64,000 nt of DNA from Candidatus Vallotia laricis (GTDB lineage Bacteria; Pseudomonadota; Gammaproteobacteria; Burkholderiales; Burkholderiaceae): assembly GCF_020541325.1 (NCBI RefSeq), contig NZ_CP047399.1:124001-188000 (forward strand). The letters run 5' to 3'. A program made the translations under genes and the position numbers. This document shows, in pieces, positions 9,105 through 20,631 of the stretch (the first letter of the stretch is position 1; each line of letters opens with the position of its first letter). The notes beneath the pieces are model-generated. The model did not search any database. It was not told where the DNA came from and saw only the letters and a program-made list of their open reading frames with translations.

Positions 9105-10028
9105 TCATTTGTCGTATGGTCTGCTTACACTACCACCAGTAACGCGTTCGATGCCAGCTAGATCCCGTACTGAGTGTATTGAATAAAGTCCGTATGTATT
9201 AAGCAGAGAACGCACTTCTTTCGCTTGATTATGCCCGTGTTCTATCCATATCTTGCCACCGGGCGCTAGCCATGTTACGGAGCTAGCGATGATCGTACGA
9301 ATTGCACTAAGCCCATCTGCATAGTCGGTCAGAGCATCTAGCGGCTCGAAGAGTAAGTCACCTTCACAGAGGTGAGGGTCTAATATACTGATATAAGGTG
9401 GATTACTGACAATAACATCAAATTGCACCGGAACAGAGAAATACGATTTATTAAGCGCTTTGAACCAATCGCCACAGCATAATGTAAGTCGGGATTGTGT
9501 TGGGTGACTCGAAAAAACAGAGTGATGATGATTAGCCAACCTTGGTGGAGGTAGCATAAGTGCTGCATCGCCAAGCAAGCGCTTCGCGTTGCGGCATGCA
9601 ATATTTAACGCATCAGTACAACAATCAGTAGCAACTATCTGTGCATCTGGTCGCGCATAAGCAATCGCGATCGCGATTGCTCCGCTGCCAGTACCAAGAT
9701 CAAGTATGCGAGGAAGAGAAATTTTTTGTACCGCATCTAGTACACACTCGACTAATAGTTCTGTCTCTGGGCGCGGGATTAGTACGTGCCGCGTTACGTC
9801 AAAGTCAAGCCCAAAGAATTCACGCGAACCTACTAGTTGCGCGATTGGCTTGCCTGAGATACGTTGTGCTTGCAACGCTAGAAAGCGTTCTGACAAGTCG
9901 TTAGGCAGTAATTCATTGGCACGAGTGATTAGCGCGGTGCGGGGCCAATTTAGCACATAAGAGAGCAAAATACGAGCTTCTAGTGGGGTGAGCGGCGAAG
10001 ATCCCAGCAATTTCGCGACGCAACTCAT
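9105..10028 (-). CDS. prmC: Release-factor glutamine methyltransferase PrmC (HemK)
   Basis: 307-aa SAM-dependent methyltransferase that methylates the glutamine of the GGQ motif in RF1 and RF2. SAM-binding motif DLGTGSG is at about residues 110-116, and catalytic NPPY at 209-212 inside VSNPPYISILDP. The N-terminal helical domain covers roughly 1-85. The frame extends 22 codons further upstream into prfA, but ATG 10028, 7 nt after the prfA stop, gives the usual family start. It is coupled to its substrate gene prfA. The variable loop between the two motifs (about residues 150-180) is longer than I expect. A 20-bp palindrome at 9661-9680 simply encodes the AIAIAIA run next to the SAM motif. Confidence 0.94.
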   Translation of the reverse strand: MSCVAKLLGSSPLTPLEARILLSYVLNWPRTALITRANELLPNDLSERFLALQAQRISGKPIAQLVGSREFFGLDFDVTRHVLIPRPETELLVECVLDAVQKISLPRILDLGTGSGAIAIAIAYARPDAQIVATDCCTDALNIACRNAKRLLGDAALMLPPPRLANHHHSVFSSHPTQSRLTLCCGDWFKALNKSYFSVPVQFDVIVSNPPYISILDPHLCEGDLLFEPLDALTDYADGLSAIRTIIASSVTWLAPGGKIWIEHGHNQAKEVRSLLNTYGLYSIHSVRDLAGIERVTGGSVSRPYDK

Positions 10029-10035
10029 GATGAGA

Positions 10036-11118
10036 TTAGTGGGTTTCGCCCATCGTAGAGAGAAGCTCGGCCTGATGTTCAGAGACGAGCGCATTAATAA
10101 GCGTATCTAAATCACCATCCATAATCTGTTCCAGCTTATACAGGGTCAGGTTAATTCTATGATCGGTTAATCGGCCCTGTGGAAAGTTATAAGTCCGAAT
10201 GCGCGCAGATCGATCACCCGATCCTATAAGGCTTTTACGCGTGGCAGCCTCCTTTGAATGCTGTTCCTGGTATTGCTTATCTTTAATGCGGGCTGCTAGC
10301 ACTTTCAGCGCGCGGTCCTTATTTTTGTGTTGTGAACGATCGTCTTGGCATTCCACCACAATTCCGCTTGGAATATGTGTAATGCGTACTGCTGAATCAG
10401 TCTTATTAATATGCTGGCCGCCGGCTCCGGACGCCCTAAATGTATCAATCCGAAGATCGGCAGGATTAAGCGCGATCTCGGTGAGCTCATTCGCTTCTGG
10501 CATCACAGCAATTGTGCAGGCTGAAGTGTGAATCCGTCCCTGCGTTTCAGTGGCCGGAACACGCTGAACACGATGCCCACCTGACTCGAATTTAAGCCGA
10601 GAATAGACATCTTGACCAATAATTCGAATAATTACTTCCTTGTAACCACCTAGGTCCGAAGTACTCTCTGATATCATCTCAACATTCCAGCGATGGCGTT
10701 CTGCATACCGTAGATACATGCGAAGAAGATCACCAGCAAAGAGTGCGCTCTCCTCACCGCCGGTACCTGCTCGGATTTCCACGAAGATGTTGCGCTCGTC
10801 GTTCGGATTCTTCGGCAGCAGCATTTTCTGTAAATCGTGCTCTAGTTGATCAATTCGGCTTCGTGCCGCACTAAGTTCATCCTCTGCAAACTCCCGCATC
10901 GACGGATCATCTAGAAGTTCCTGTGCGGTTGCCTCATCGTTGCAAGCGGACCTCCACTTTGTGTATTGCTCAACTACTAGAACGAGCTCAGCGTGCTCAC
11001 GGGCTAGCTTACTGTATTTCTCGACATCGGACACGATATCTTTACGTGACAGTAATTCATTCCATTCTGGCAGCCGCTTAGTTAGCTGCTCTAACTTACT
11101 CTGCATATTTGGTTTCAT
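10036..11118 (-). CDS. prfA: Peptide chain release factor 1 (RF1)
   Basis: 360-aa RF1, full length. It carries the stop-codon-reading tripeptide PAT (about residues 188-190, in [10 protein letters not shown]) and the peptidyl-transferase GGQ motif (233-235, in [13 protein letters not shown]), and so terminates at UAA and UAG. The frame is open 13 codons further upstream, but [12 protein letters not shown] at ATG 11118 matches the family start. In Burkholderia it follows hemA; here a decayed hemA lies directly upstream, so prfA must now rely on a promoter within or before that remnant. It is followed at once by prmC, which methylates the GGQ glutamine. No defects seen. Confidence 0.96.
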   Translation of the reverse strand: MKPNMQSKLEQLTKRLPEWNELLSRKDIVSDVEKYSKLAREHAELVLVVEQYTKWRSACNDEATAQELLDDPSMREFAEDELSAARSRIDQLEHDLQKMLLPKNPNDERNIFVEIRAGTGGEESALFAGDLLRMYLRYAERHRWNVEMISESTSDLGGYKEVIIRIIGQDVYSRLKFESGGHRVQRVPATETQGRIHTSACTIAVMPEANELTEIALNPADLRIDTFRASGAGGQHINKTDSAVRITHIPSGIVVECQDDRSQHKNKDRALKVLAARIKDKQYQEQHSKEAATRKSLIGSGDRSARIRTYNFPQGRLTDHRINLTLYKLEQIMDGDLDTLINALVSEHQAELLSTMGETH

Positions 11119-11189
11119 CAGCACATCCAGAAAAGGTGCAAACAGAGTCACATTCAATAGAAAACAAAATATGCTTATCTGTTACGAAT

Positions 11190-11960
11190 ACTCAAGGGGG
11201 GGGCTGCGTACCGGTAAAACTCGGCATCAGATTAATCAGTATGTCGCAATTACCGTGGACATGTAGATCACTGCATGTATTAGCGGGCCATGAGAAAACT
11301 TTTTAATTAGCACTCCGATAGCATCTTAAGCGCTGCCGATAGATCTACTGACAAACACCAGCATTCCTATGTACGAGTTCATTTTATGCCGTTTAACCAT
11401 CTAATAATTAACTTTGGCTAATTTTTTCGTATATTGACTATGGGCTCAAGGACACTATGACAATAATTAGGATAATAGACGTTGTACACGAGAGATACTA
11501 TTGAGCTTGTGGAAATAAAAGGTAGCCAGCAACTATAATTGCTTTAGCGATAAAGTGTCTATCAAGCTTTTACCGTACTTTACTGTATGGTTATTAACAA
11601 TCGGCTTATATAGATTCTATATGAAAGATGCATGGCACATAGCTCCTCGCTGACATAGATAAACAATACGAATTGACTAGCAATATCTTTAAACATTTTA
11701 TATTCAAGCGATATTTCTATCGAAACCATCAATACCGAATATACATTGATCTCTATCTGATTAGTACTTTATGGGCTATGTACCGCTTTCGCGCGGTATG
11801 AAATTGAGTTTGTCCTCTTTATAAAATCTAAGCTTCGATTAGCACTCTGAAATCTAGAATCTAGACCGAATACCACTTATATCGCGCGATGGACTTCTTT
11901 CTTCGTATTGAAACAGAGTATAAGTATGCGGAATAGGCGACTCAAGTAGAATCTGGCAAG
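11190..11960 (-). pseudogene. hemA: Decayed hemA (glutamyl-tRNA reductase)
   Basis: Immediately upstream of prfA, as in Burkholderia. On the minus strand, VLIKKFSHGP (11312-11283) matches the conserved HemA C-terminal block ALTNKLIHGP, followed in shifted frames by SDAEFYRYAAP, corresponding to DLMRGFYQHAP. Just upstream, SA*DAIG aligns with the VLDALSQ helix. A second block near 11883-11930 (HTYTLFQ, then KKEVHRAI) matches TYLNQLFQ...AKEVR with small deletions. Many stops and frameshifts, and a G8 tract at 11196-11203. HemA is the first step of C5 tetrapyrrole synthesis, so its loss implies no heme made by this route. Confidence 0.66.
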
Positions 11961-13077
11961 AGCTCGAAAACCGCGAGATTACATGTTTACTACCATATTC
12001 TCATCGGTTAAGCGGTATCGGACTTAAGTCCAGATATAGGTCGTCGATATCATAATTCAGTTAGTATTTCTTACCTACATACGGCATATGAGAGTGCGCC
12101 CAGTACCGAAAGGACGTGCGCATCTTCTCATTTGATTTATAGTAATTAACTAACACTCGCTAAAATAAAAGTAAAGTTAGTATATATTGTGGCTGACTCA
12201 CATTTTTATCCTAGATAGAAAATGTGAGTAACCAAGGTTTTTTCTATCAAGTGAAGCATGTCGGTCATCAAATTGCGGGATCTTCAGTTATAAAAGCACC
12301 CCTTGTGTGATAGTCCACGACTAATAATATCGCTTTTCGCTATTTTATAGACGTTGATCTACCATATAGATCGTTTTTGGTAGTAATTATTACTAGCACC
12401 ACTCATCTTCCCATCTCACTAACTGACGAGATTTCGATTAGTGACGGAGTGATGATCTCTGGCATTACAAGAAGCGCATTTAGAGATGCGACGAGGTAGT
12501 TATAAAGTATACTAATGGATATTAGCTAGTCGCCCTATGTAGACAGCATCTCATAACTTTGTATTGATATCTAAACTAGGATTAGATCATTATCTAAAAT
12601 AAAAAAGCTATTTTTAATGTTAGAATTGCATCTACTTTATAGTGCGCATCACCTTTCTAATCTCGAGGCCAGAATTAACCGGACTTGTTGTAATTAAAGA
12701 TTATTCGCCGTTTATCTGATACTGATTAAAATCAGAAAAACCACTCATGATTCACATCCAGCACGAAATGTCTACCGTAATATTCATTAGACGAATACGA
12801 CAGTATATAACCTTATGCCAATAGATTGAATTAGTACACTGTTTTTTGGTGTCGAGATTTAAGACCTCGTCTAATAATTATAATAGCTTTTATATTCAGC
12901 ATGCCGATATCCGGCATGCCCGTGTTTATTGTTAGCAGTGCTGACTGCGGTTCTGGTTAAAATAAAGTATATCGTGCTAGCGTTGCACAAGAAGGCACGC
13001 TGCTCGTACAAGAGACGTATGTGCTCAGCGTATGATGATCCTAAGATCGTCTAATTTAGATTATATTTTTCACGATA
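11961..13077. other. Eroded DNA upstream of aminopeptidase P
   Basis: Probably contains the front of the decayed hemA and possibly remnants of genes that precede pepP in relatives, but I cannot recognise any motif. An imperfect 15-bp hairpin sits at 12196-12229 (ACTCACATTTTT and its complement). The last 30 bp before 13078 are AT-rich and may contain the pepP promoter. Confidence 0.45.
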
Positions 13078-14907
13078 GTGAGCTCAATAAATACCCGACA
13101 ACCTACTGACGATCAGGTACCCACTTCCTATGAAAAGCTAGCACAGCTGCGATATGCGATGAAACACGCTAATCTAGACGCATATATCATTCTGTCTGCC
13201 GATCCACATTTATCTGAATACTTACCGCAATTCTGGCAAGGCTGCACATGGTTGTCTGGCTTTACTGGCTCATCTGGTTTGTTAGTTGTAACGTCTAATT
13301 TTGCTGGACTTTGGACCGATAGCCGATACTGGGTGCAAGCTGCTGTAGAACTAGCTGACAGCGATATTGAGCTGATAAAAATGTCAGCTGGGCAAGAATT
13401 ATATTACATAGACTGGCTCGTTACACATATGGCAGCTGGTGCTCAGGTTGGCGTAGATGGCAGAACGCTAAATCTATCCGATTCGCGTGTCCTGCAAGTT
13501 GCACTGCAGGCTCATAACATGCAACTGCATCTAGATGTGGACCTGCTCGAACTAATCTGGGAAGAACGACCAGTTCTACCCAGACTACCAGTGTATGAGC
13601 ACGATTACTTCTACGCGCCGGTAGCACGCATACAAAAGCTCGATCAAATACGGAGCATAATGCGTGACAAAGATGCGCAGTGGCATTTTGTTTCCACCTT
13701 AGATGATATTGCATGGATTTTCAATCTTCGCGGTACCGATATAAGTTATAGTCCCACATTCGTCGCACATGCATTGATTGGTCTACAACATGTGACACTG
13801 TACACACCTGATGGCAAGATCGATACGCCGTTGCGCAATAAACTAGCACAGGATAGTATACGTGTTGCCTCATACGGAAACGCATTGGCAGAGTTAGCAG
13901 AGATTTCACCCGGAAGCAGACTACTAATCGACCCCCGCCGTGTAACATGTGGACTAATGCGAGCTGTACACCCTGGTGTAAGATTAGTTGAAATGGTAAA
14001 TCCGTCAATTTTTGCAAAGTCCTGCAAAACAGAATCGGAAGTCATGCATGTGCGAGCGACCATGGAGCAAGATGGTGTAGCGCTCGCGGAATTTTTTGCG
14101 TGGCTCGAGCAGGCTCTTGGGCGTGAGCATATCACTGAGTTGACGATCGACGAAAAACTTACTGAAGCGCGAGCGCGCCGGCTCGATTTCATGTGTCTTA
14201 GCTTTCCGACAATTGCTGCTTTTAACGCCAATGGCGCGATGCCGCACTATCGTGCGACACCAAAGTCGCATGCCTTAATCAAAGGCGACGGTCTACTGTT
14301 GATCGACTCTGGCGGACAGTATCTAGGTGGCACTACCGATGTTACACGCGTTGTACCGGTGGGTCAGATTAGTGCTAAACAGAAACACGATTTTACGTTA
14401 GTACTTAAGGGTATGATTGCGCTGTCTCGCATGAAATTTCCTCGTGGTATCTGCTCACCTATGCTAGACGCTATAGCGCGAGCACCAATTTGGGACGCAT
14501 ATATCGACTTTGGTCACGGAACTGGTCATGGGGTCGGCTATTTTTTAAATGTGCACGAAGGGCCGCAGATGATTTCGCATCATGTATCGCCAGAGTGCCA
14601 CATGGCGATGGAAAAAGGCATGATTACCTCAAACGAGCCTGGCATATACCGTCCAGGTAGATGGGGTGTCCGTATTGAGAACCTACTGCTGAATTGGCCT
14701 ATTCGTACGACTGAGTTCGGCGAATTCCTCTGCTTTGAAACGCTAACACTATGCCCAATCGATATTCGCTGTATCGATCGCTCTTTGCTACGTGTAGATG
14801 AAATATCCTGGCTAAACGATTATCATGTACAGGTGCGTAAGAGAGTTGGCCCACATTTAAGTGGAGACTCTAAATCGTGGATCGAAACACGTACTGAGGC
14901 AATTTGA
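13078..14907 (+). CDS. pepP: Xaa-Pro aminopeptidase (aminopeptidase P, M24B)
   Basis: 609-aa, three-domain aminopeptidase P of the long type; it removes the N-terminal residue before proline from cytosolic peptides. Two creatinase-like N-terminal domains (about 20-160 and 180-320) precede the pita-bread catalytic domain. All five metal ligands are present: D410 (LLLIDSGG), D421 (GTTDVTR), H484 (GHGTGHG), E520 (SNEPGIY) and E534 (RIEN); H390 and H493 are also kept. The start is GTG at 13078 (no nearby ATG fits the family start). It stands alone between eroded regions. Length matches the long form, not the 440-aa E. coli PepP. Confidence 0.92.
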   Translation: MSSINTRQPTDDQVPTSYEKLAQLRYAMKHANLDAYIILSADPHLSEYLPQFWQGCTWLSGFTGSSGLLVVTSNFAGLWTDSRYWVQAAVELADSDIELIKMSAGQELYYIDWLVTHMAAGAQVGVDGRTLNLSDSRVLQVALQAHNMQLHLDVDLLELIWEERPVLPRLPVYEHDYFYAPVARIQKLDQIRSIMRDKDAQWHFVSTLDDIAWIFNLRGTDISYSPTFVAHALIGLQHVTLYTPDGKIDTPLRNKLAQDSIRVASYGNALAELAEISPGSRLLIDPRRVTCGLMRAVHPGVRLVEMVNPSIFAKSCKTESEVMHVRATMEQDGVALAEFFAWLEQALGREHITELTIDEKLTEARARRLDFMCLSFPTIAAFNANGAMPHYRATPKSHALIKGDGLLLIDSGGQYLGGTTDVTRVVPVGQISAKQKHDFTLVLKGMIALSRMKFPRGICSPMLDAIARAPIWDAYIDFGHGTGHGVGYFLNVHEGPQMISHHVSPECHMAMEKGMITSNEPGIYRPGRWGVRIENLLLNWPIRTTEFGEFLCFETLTLCPIDIRCIDRSLLRVDEISWLNDYHVQVRKRVGPHLSGDSKSWIETRTEAI

Positions 14908-15626
14908 ACCTTAAGTCAGCACCAGAAGTAATCAAGTTCATTTTGGCGATATCTATGCTCGCTGACTTTACATAGCCGAGTGATAGTTATTGAACAATAT
15001 TCATTCAGAGTCATTGTTAAACATTATAGTGTATGTAGCAACCTAGTAAGAAAATTTCGCTAACGAGCAATTACTATCACTAATAGGATTATGACGGAAT
15101 ATCTGTGACGCACGAAATACTCTACTACTCGGATTTTAAATAGTTTTTAGAAAAAGAAGTTATTTCGAGCAGATTTTCGACAGTTTGTATTCAACTATTG
15201 TTCGTAACAGAAAATCCATAATGCCCTATTCTGCTGAATATTTGTTCGTTAGTAGCTAACGAACAACAGCTCTAATTTTTATAGAGCCGTTTAACTATAT
15301 AAACAAGTATATTGAGCACAATAAGTCTAGCTATTTATCTGCACACCATAAAAAGACTCGGCTGTTATACCTTCGTCTTGATGATTCCGTGAATTACTGG
15401 TTGTACTATATCTAATAGATAATTATGGAGCCGTTAGCTAACCAAGCTCTTTCTAGAGTTCTAATATTCATTGATGCTGAGACGCTCGACTAAACAAGTG
15501 CTAAAAATCTATGCATATTCATCACAGCATAGCTTAAGGCTTATGTTAAAATAGACTGCGTATAAATCAATCACGTAGTTTTAAGAGAAGCAATATTTGC
15601 AATATTGCGTGCTAGTCCCGGCATTT
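14908..15626. other. Eroded intergenic DNA between pepP and ychF
   Basis: Convergent gap of 719 bp. No open frame, no terminator hairpin with T-tract and no recognisable remnant. Confidence 0.5.
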
Positions 15627-16721
15627 TTAAGTGCTTAACAGAAAGTTGCACACATCCCCATCCTGCACAAGATACTCTTTTCCTTCGGCTCGCATTTTGC
15701 CTGCCTCTTTCGCGCCTTGTTCTCCTTTATAGACTATGTAATCATCGTACGAAATTGTCTGAGCTCGGATGAATCTACGTTCAAAGTCCGTATGAATAAT
15801 GCTAGCTGCACGCTTTGCGGTATCACCAGCATAGATAGTCCAGGCACGTACCTCTTTAAAACCAGCTGTAAAGAATGTCTGTAGCCCAAGCAGCTTAAAG
15901 CCTGCCCGGATCACACGATCTAGTCCAGACTCAGACATGCCCATATCGGTTAAAAAAATGCTTTTTTCATTCTTCGGTAACGCAGCAATTTCCGCTTCGA
16001 TAGAGGCACAAACGGAAATGACTGACGAGCCCTCTTTTTCTGCATAGCTACGAACCGTATCAAGGTGCTTATTATTCTCGAAACCATCCTCATGGATGTT
16101 AGTAACATACATCATCGGCTTTGCGGTAATTAGGCAAAATGGCTTAATTAATGCGCGTTCGTTATCGGAAAGTTCCATCAAACGAACTAAACGTACCTCG
16201 TCTAGCTGCGCACGCACTTTCTCTAGCACAGCAGCTATCTTAGATACATCCTTATTATTAGACGATCCTGTTATTTTTGCATGGCGCGAAAGTGCTTTCT
16301 CGACAGTCGATAGATCAGCTAATGCTAGTTCGGTATGAATAACTTCAATATCCGCTAGCGGATCTACTTTTCCGGAGACGTGAATTATATGATCGTCATC
16401 AAAGCAGCGAACTACATGCGCGATCGCATTCATTGCGCGGATATTAGAAAGGAATTGATTACCGAGACCAGCGCCCTTGCTGGCGCCTGCGACAAGCCCA
16501 GCAATATCGACGAACTCAACGACTGCCGGCCGGATGCGCTCAGGCCTTACAATCTGTGCTAAAGCATCGAGCCGCGGATCTGGTACCTCGACTACACCAA
16601 CATTCGGTGTGATAGTGCAAAATGGATAGTTCTCAGTAGGAATACCTGCCTTAGTAAGTGCGTTAAAGAGGGTGGACTTGCCGACGTTAGGTAAGCCGAT
16701 AATGCCGCATTTGAGACTCAT
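15627..16721 (-). CDS. ychF: Ribosome-associated ATPase YchF (OLA1 family)
   Basis: 364-aa Obg-family P-loop protein that prefers ATP and binds ribosomes. G1 motif GLPNVGKST is at residues 9-17 and G3 region DIAGL follows in [13 protein letters not shown]. The G4-like TNIHED replaces the usual NKxD, the change that gives ATP preference in this family. A coiled-coil insertion lies mid-protein, and a C-terminal TGS domain begins around [15 protein letters not shown]. The frame is open 11 codons further upstream; ATG 16721 ([12 protein letters not shown]) is the family start, with a weak ribosome-binding site. Neighbours on both sides are eroded. Confidence 0.95.
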   Translation of the reverse strand: MSLKCGIIGLPNVGKSTLFNALTKAGIPTENYPFCTITPNVGVVEVPDPRLDALAQIVRPERIRPAVVEFVDIAGLVAGASKGAGLGNQFLSNIRAMNAIAHVVRCFDDDHIIHVSGKVDPLADIEVIHTELALADLSTVEKALSRHAKITGSSNNKDVSKIAAVLEKVRAQLDEVRLVRLMELSDNERALIKPFCLITAKPMMYVTNIHEDGFENNKHLDTVRSYAEKEGSSVISVCASIEAEIAALPKNEKSIFLTDMGMSESGLDRVIRAGFKLLGLQTFFTAGFKEVRAWTIYAGDTAKRAASIIHTDFERRFIRAQTISYDDYIVYKGEQGAKEAGKMRAEGKEYLVQDGDVCNFLLST

Positions 16722-18633
16722 AGAAAACTTTTGCGAATAACATGTAGCACACAAGTAAAAGCTTTTTATCGAAATCAGCTTTACTTAGAAATATTAAAAA
16801 GTCGAAACTAGAATCAACTACACAGATTAAAATACTATCCTATATCCTAGCTTTATTGATAATAATTTCAACTCTTTCGAGTGGAACCCGCTTTGTGTTT
16901 TACAGTCCCTTTTATGAGGGAATATAAACGACAGTTGATGACTTTAGAGAATTTTCTCATGCTCAGTAAGATTTTGATAAGAAGAGAATTAACCTTTTAG
17001 GTTAGGTTGGGCTGAGAGTTTCTACTAGATAAATCAATATTTTCTACAAAGACCCTAAATAATACATAAGCACGAAGTATTGCACTTCAATAGCGATAAA
17101 TATTTTATTTAAATAATCTACTATTATATGGAATGTAAAATGCTTGGCTACAAATGCTCCTAGACTTTTCTCTGTTCGTTTATTAGTGTGCAGACAGGGG
17201 GGGTAATTTTAGACATTCATAATGTTGCAACGTTACTAGAGGTAGTGAACTACAAATAACTATTTCATAGTCTTGGAAATTTAACGCCACTTAGATGTTA
17301 TGATCATTCACGATAGTGGATATTCAGAAGCTGATTATCACGATAGATAGGCTGCAGAGGTTTTTATGCTTATTAAAAGTCTGGCTCCAGGAACTTGTAA
17401 CATTGGGGTCGCAATAATACATGACTGTCTATCTTAGCGGTGCTTTTGGTATATAGGGATGCCAGTAATCTATTTTATTTCACTGATCTAAATTTATAAA
17501 ATCTGCAGTGCGTAGTTTTCTTATTTTAACATACACATATACCAAAGATTTATTAAGATTTTAAGGTTAATTATTGACTGCTGAATAATCTACTTGATAC
17601 TAGCTTCGCCTTATAAAAACCCAGTGAAAATGAATAATGCATATCAATACCCCTCGATAGACATTAGTTCTCTAGTATAGCTAGTACAATAACGCGCTAC
17701 CAAGAAACTTGCAAAGTTTCTATTTATCCGGCTAATATCTATTTATATATTGAGTAAATTTGATTTGTTCTTCTATCACCTTAAAGTGACGGGAGCTTTC
17801 TATTTGTTCTAGTAAGCCTCGCCTTAGCAAATGCAAAGCTAGACCGTTAGTAGTTTATGCTGCTAATTTGAATGTTTAGCAATTACCTGATAGGCAAATT
17901 CATACGCTATGCTGTCATGCTAATATTACAAACTAGTCGGAGATAAATCTCTTATATCTCTATGAGACTGCGACTTTTTTGGGATTGCGATGCATATTAT
18001 CTGGGAGCAGTCTATAATGCATAGAGCATAATTGTCGTGATACGCTTTTAGTACTATAGTTGATTACTCGGCTTTTAACTTGCCTATTTCAGCATAGATA
18101 TACTATCGAAAGTCATCATAAGCATAAAATAGCAGTGCCACCCAACAGGCACGACTTCTTATTTATAGATGGTATCTAACGGAACTAAAAAACCAAAAGC
18201 GTTTATTTTCTGATACAAAAACTCTTATCTAAAGATAATATAATAAGCAAGATACGCTGCCAGATGTATTAATTGCTCTCATCATGCAACGCTAAACTAG
18301 CGTTAGCAGAATAAGGGTCTGCTAATAGCAGTAGACCACTTATTGAAAGCTATGATTAGGTGGCGCATCCCAGATTTAATAGTGCACTATTGCGCATAGG
18401 TTGTACATTAACTGATAATCTTATTTAGTGCGGCAACCTTTGTAGTGCCACTGTTTATATTGTTTTTCTGTACGGGCAGGGAGTGTATATCATAGTTGAG
18501 AGTAGTAATAAACCCCAGTGCTCTGCCAATAGCATCTGCAGGTACTTTTAAAATCCCATATTTATCCGAGCCTTAAGGCTTAAAAATTTTATTGGATAAT
18601 CAAGAAAAATAAACAGAGTGCAATGTAGGCGGA
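16722..18633. other. 1.9-kb gene desert between ychF and ung
   Basis: No frame above 60 codons and no remnant recognised. In Burkholderia pth and rplY lie upstream of ychF, but I found no trace of them here. A G7 tract is at 17197-17203. Confidence 0.5.
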
Positions 18634-19335
18634 TTAGGGTATGCGCCAATCGACTGGCGCACGACCAGCATAGCGTAGATACTCATTCGTAAGCGCGAAG
18701 TGACGACAACCAAGGAAACCGCGATGCGCTGATAGCGGTGACGGATGTGGTGCTTCTAGAATACAATGACTAGGGCCTTGTACTAACTTTTTTTTTGATT
18801 GCGCATATGAGCCCCACAACATAAACACTAGGCTTTCGTGCTGCATAGAAAAGTGCTCGATCAGTGTGTCCGTGCATTGCTCCCAACCTTGCCTCGCATG
18901 GCTAGCTGCGCGATTTCGCTCAACAGTTAGTACTGTATTAAGCAGTAGAACCCCCTGCCAAGCCCAGTAATCTAGGCAGCCATGGCGTGGAATCGCATGG
19001 TTAAAAGTAGCGGCGTTTTCTTTAAAAATATTGCGTAATGACGGGGGGGGGCGGACACCTCGTGGAACGGAGAATGCTAGTCCGTGAGCTTGTGGTATGC
19101 CATTATCTTCGCCGTGATAGGGATCTTGACCTAATATGATTACCCGGACCTCGTCCGGAGACGTTAAATGTAACGATCGGAATACATCGCTTGGATACAC
19201 TATCTTTCCACTGCTGCGTTCGCGGTCCACAAAATCGCACAAACGTGCGTATATCAAACTACCGATAAACGGCGCTAAGTATCTGTGCCACGCTGATGGA
19301 AGACAATTAAATTGTTGTTCGAGGGCTAGTGCCAT
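18634..19335 (-). CDS. ung: Uracil-DNA glycosylase (family 1)
   Basis: 233-aa UDG that removes uracil from DNA to start base-excision repair. The water-activating loop GQDPYHG is at residues 69-75 (catalytic D71) and the leucine/histidine loop HPSPLSAHRGF at 197-207 (H197). Length and ends match the family. Its PPP (96-98) is encoded across a 9-nt C run (19043-19051 on the plus strand as G9), a slippage-prone spot in an otherwise intact gene. In Burkholderia ung follows trpC, as here, although 482 bp of eroded DNA now separate them. Confidence 0.95.
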   Translation of the reverse strand: MALALEQQFNCLPSAWHRYLAPFIGSLIYARLCDFVDRERSSGKIVYPSDVFRSLHLTSPDEVRVIILGQDPYHGEDNGIPQAHGLAFSVPRGVRPPPSLRNIFKENAATFNHAIPRHGCLDYWAWQGVLLLNTVLTVERNRAASHARQGWEQCTDTLIEHFSMQHESLVFMLWGSYAQSKKKLVQGPSHCILEAPHPSPLSAHRGFLGCRHFALTNEYLRYAGRAPVDWRIP

Positions 19336-19817
19336 TCAAAGTAGAGAGTTAACTAGGATAGTTATACCATCATGAACTTAGAAGATGGTGTTGGTGAGTC
19401 GATAAATTCGATAAATATAGAAGCTATTATCGCGATAAAGTAGCAATGGCAAGGTAAGATATTCCGATATAAGAGTATAGCTTACTGTTTTCCGATGCTT
19501 AGTAAATCGTCCTGTGACCATTTAGTGAATCCGTTATAACGGATAGGTTAATAACCGCACAATAAATGAACAGGAATGTCGATATATATAGCGGGCAGTG
19601 CGTCGAGTTTAAGTATCTCACTTAATACGGCTCTATTTACACACTCATAACCACTAACGCCGCTAAACTTAGATGACTATAATTAGCTCATAGGTTCATG
19701 GAAGTAGAATAAAGTAAGTGTAACGGATTCAACTATCGTAGCCACGAAAAAGGGCTATAGGTAGTCGCGACTTGCGAGTATATTTAATTAAGCTTTAAAG
19801 AACATTTTTTCATATAC
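19336..19817. other. Eroded spacer between ung and trpC
   Basis: No open frame and nothing recognisable; stops in all frames. Confidence 0.5.
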
Positions 19818-20615
19818 CTAGTAGTTCGAAAAAATATTAGCGAGAGCTGTACCAGGGTTGTCTTCACGCATCAATGCTTCGCCGATAAGGAAGGTATGAA
19901 CGCCAGCAGCACGCATTCGCTCCGCATCAATACGTGTAAATATTCCCGACTCAGTTACCACGATACGCTCATCTGGAATCCTATCGAGAAGGCTCAGTGT
20001 AGTATCCAGCGTAACGGAAAATGTATGCAGATTACGATTGTTAATGCCGATTAGAGGTGTCTTAAGCGTTAAAGCTACATCCAGTTCGTCTGCGTTGTGC
20101 ACCTCTACTAATACTGCAAGACCCAGTGAATATGCGTATTCCTCTAGCTCTCTTATCTGCACTGAGTCTAAGGCAGAAACGATTAATAGAATGCAATCAG
20201 CGCCTATTGCACACGATTCTAGCACTTGATATGAGTCGATAATAAAGTCCTTGCGCAGCACAGGCAGGGTGCAAGCGTCTCGAGCCAGCTGGAGATGGCG
20301 CGTGCTTCCCTGGAAAAACTTTTGATCGGTCAGTACCGACAAGCATGCGGCGCCATGCTGCTCATATGATCGGGCAATGTCTGCTGGCGCGAAGGTACTA
20401 CGTAACTCTCCCTTAGAGGGGCTGGCTTTTTTTAGCTCAGCGATGATTGCTGGCTGTTCCATCGCGTGCTTGGCACGTAACGCCGCAGTAAAATCGCGTA
20501 GTTCGCCGCGACGAACGTAAGCGTTGAGTTTTAATTCTTCTAGGGACGCACTTACTTGGGCAGCACGAATCTCATCGCGCTTAACTGCAATAATGCGATT
20601 GAGAATATCAGTCAT
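19818..20615 (-). CDS. trpC: Indole-3-glycerol-phosphate synthase
   Basis: 265-aa (beta/alpha)8 barrel that converts CdRP to indole-3-glycerol phosphate, the fourth step of tryptophan synthesis. The barrel keeps [10 protein letters not shown] (substrate-binding lysine, strand 1), LRKDFIID (catalytic lysine, strand 3), the LLIVSALD stretch, GINNRNL and VTESGI. It is monofunctional, as in Burkholderia, without the TrpF domain of enterics. The start ATG 20615 lies 16 bp after the trpD stop, so the two are co-transcribed. The remnant of trpG lies upstream of trpD, so this gene is intact in a pathway whose entry step at this locus is broken. Confidence 0.96.
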   Translation of the reverse strand: MTDILNRIIAVKRDEIRAAQVSASLEELKLNAYVRRGELRDFTAALRAKHAMEQPAIIAELKKASPSKGELRSTFAPADIARSYEQHGAACLSVLTDQKFFQGSTRHLQLARDACTLPVLRKDFIIDSYQVLESCAIGADCILLIVSALDSVQIRELEEYAYSLGLAVLVEVHNADELDVALTLKTPLIGINNRNLHTFSVTLDTTLSLLDRIPDERIVVTESGIFTRIDAERMRAAGVHTFLIGEALMREDNPGTALANIFSNY

Positions 20616-20631
20616 GATAGTACTATTTGTT

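Noticed and set aside
9661-9680. Perfect 20-bp palindrome containing GCGATCGC (HIP1-like)
   Set aside because: It encodes the Ala-Ile repeat beside the SAM motif of PrmC; a repetitive peptide explains it, and no other copies are seen.
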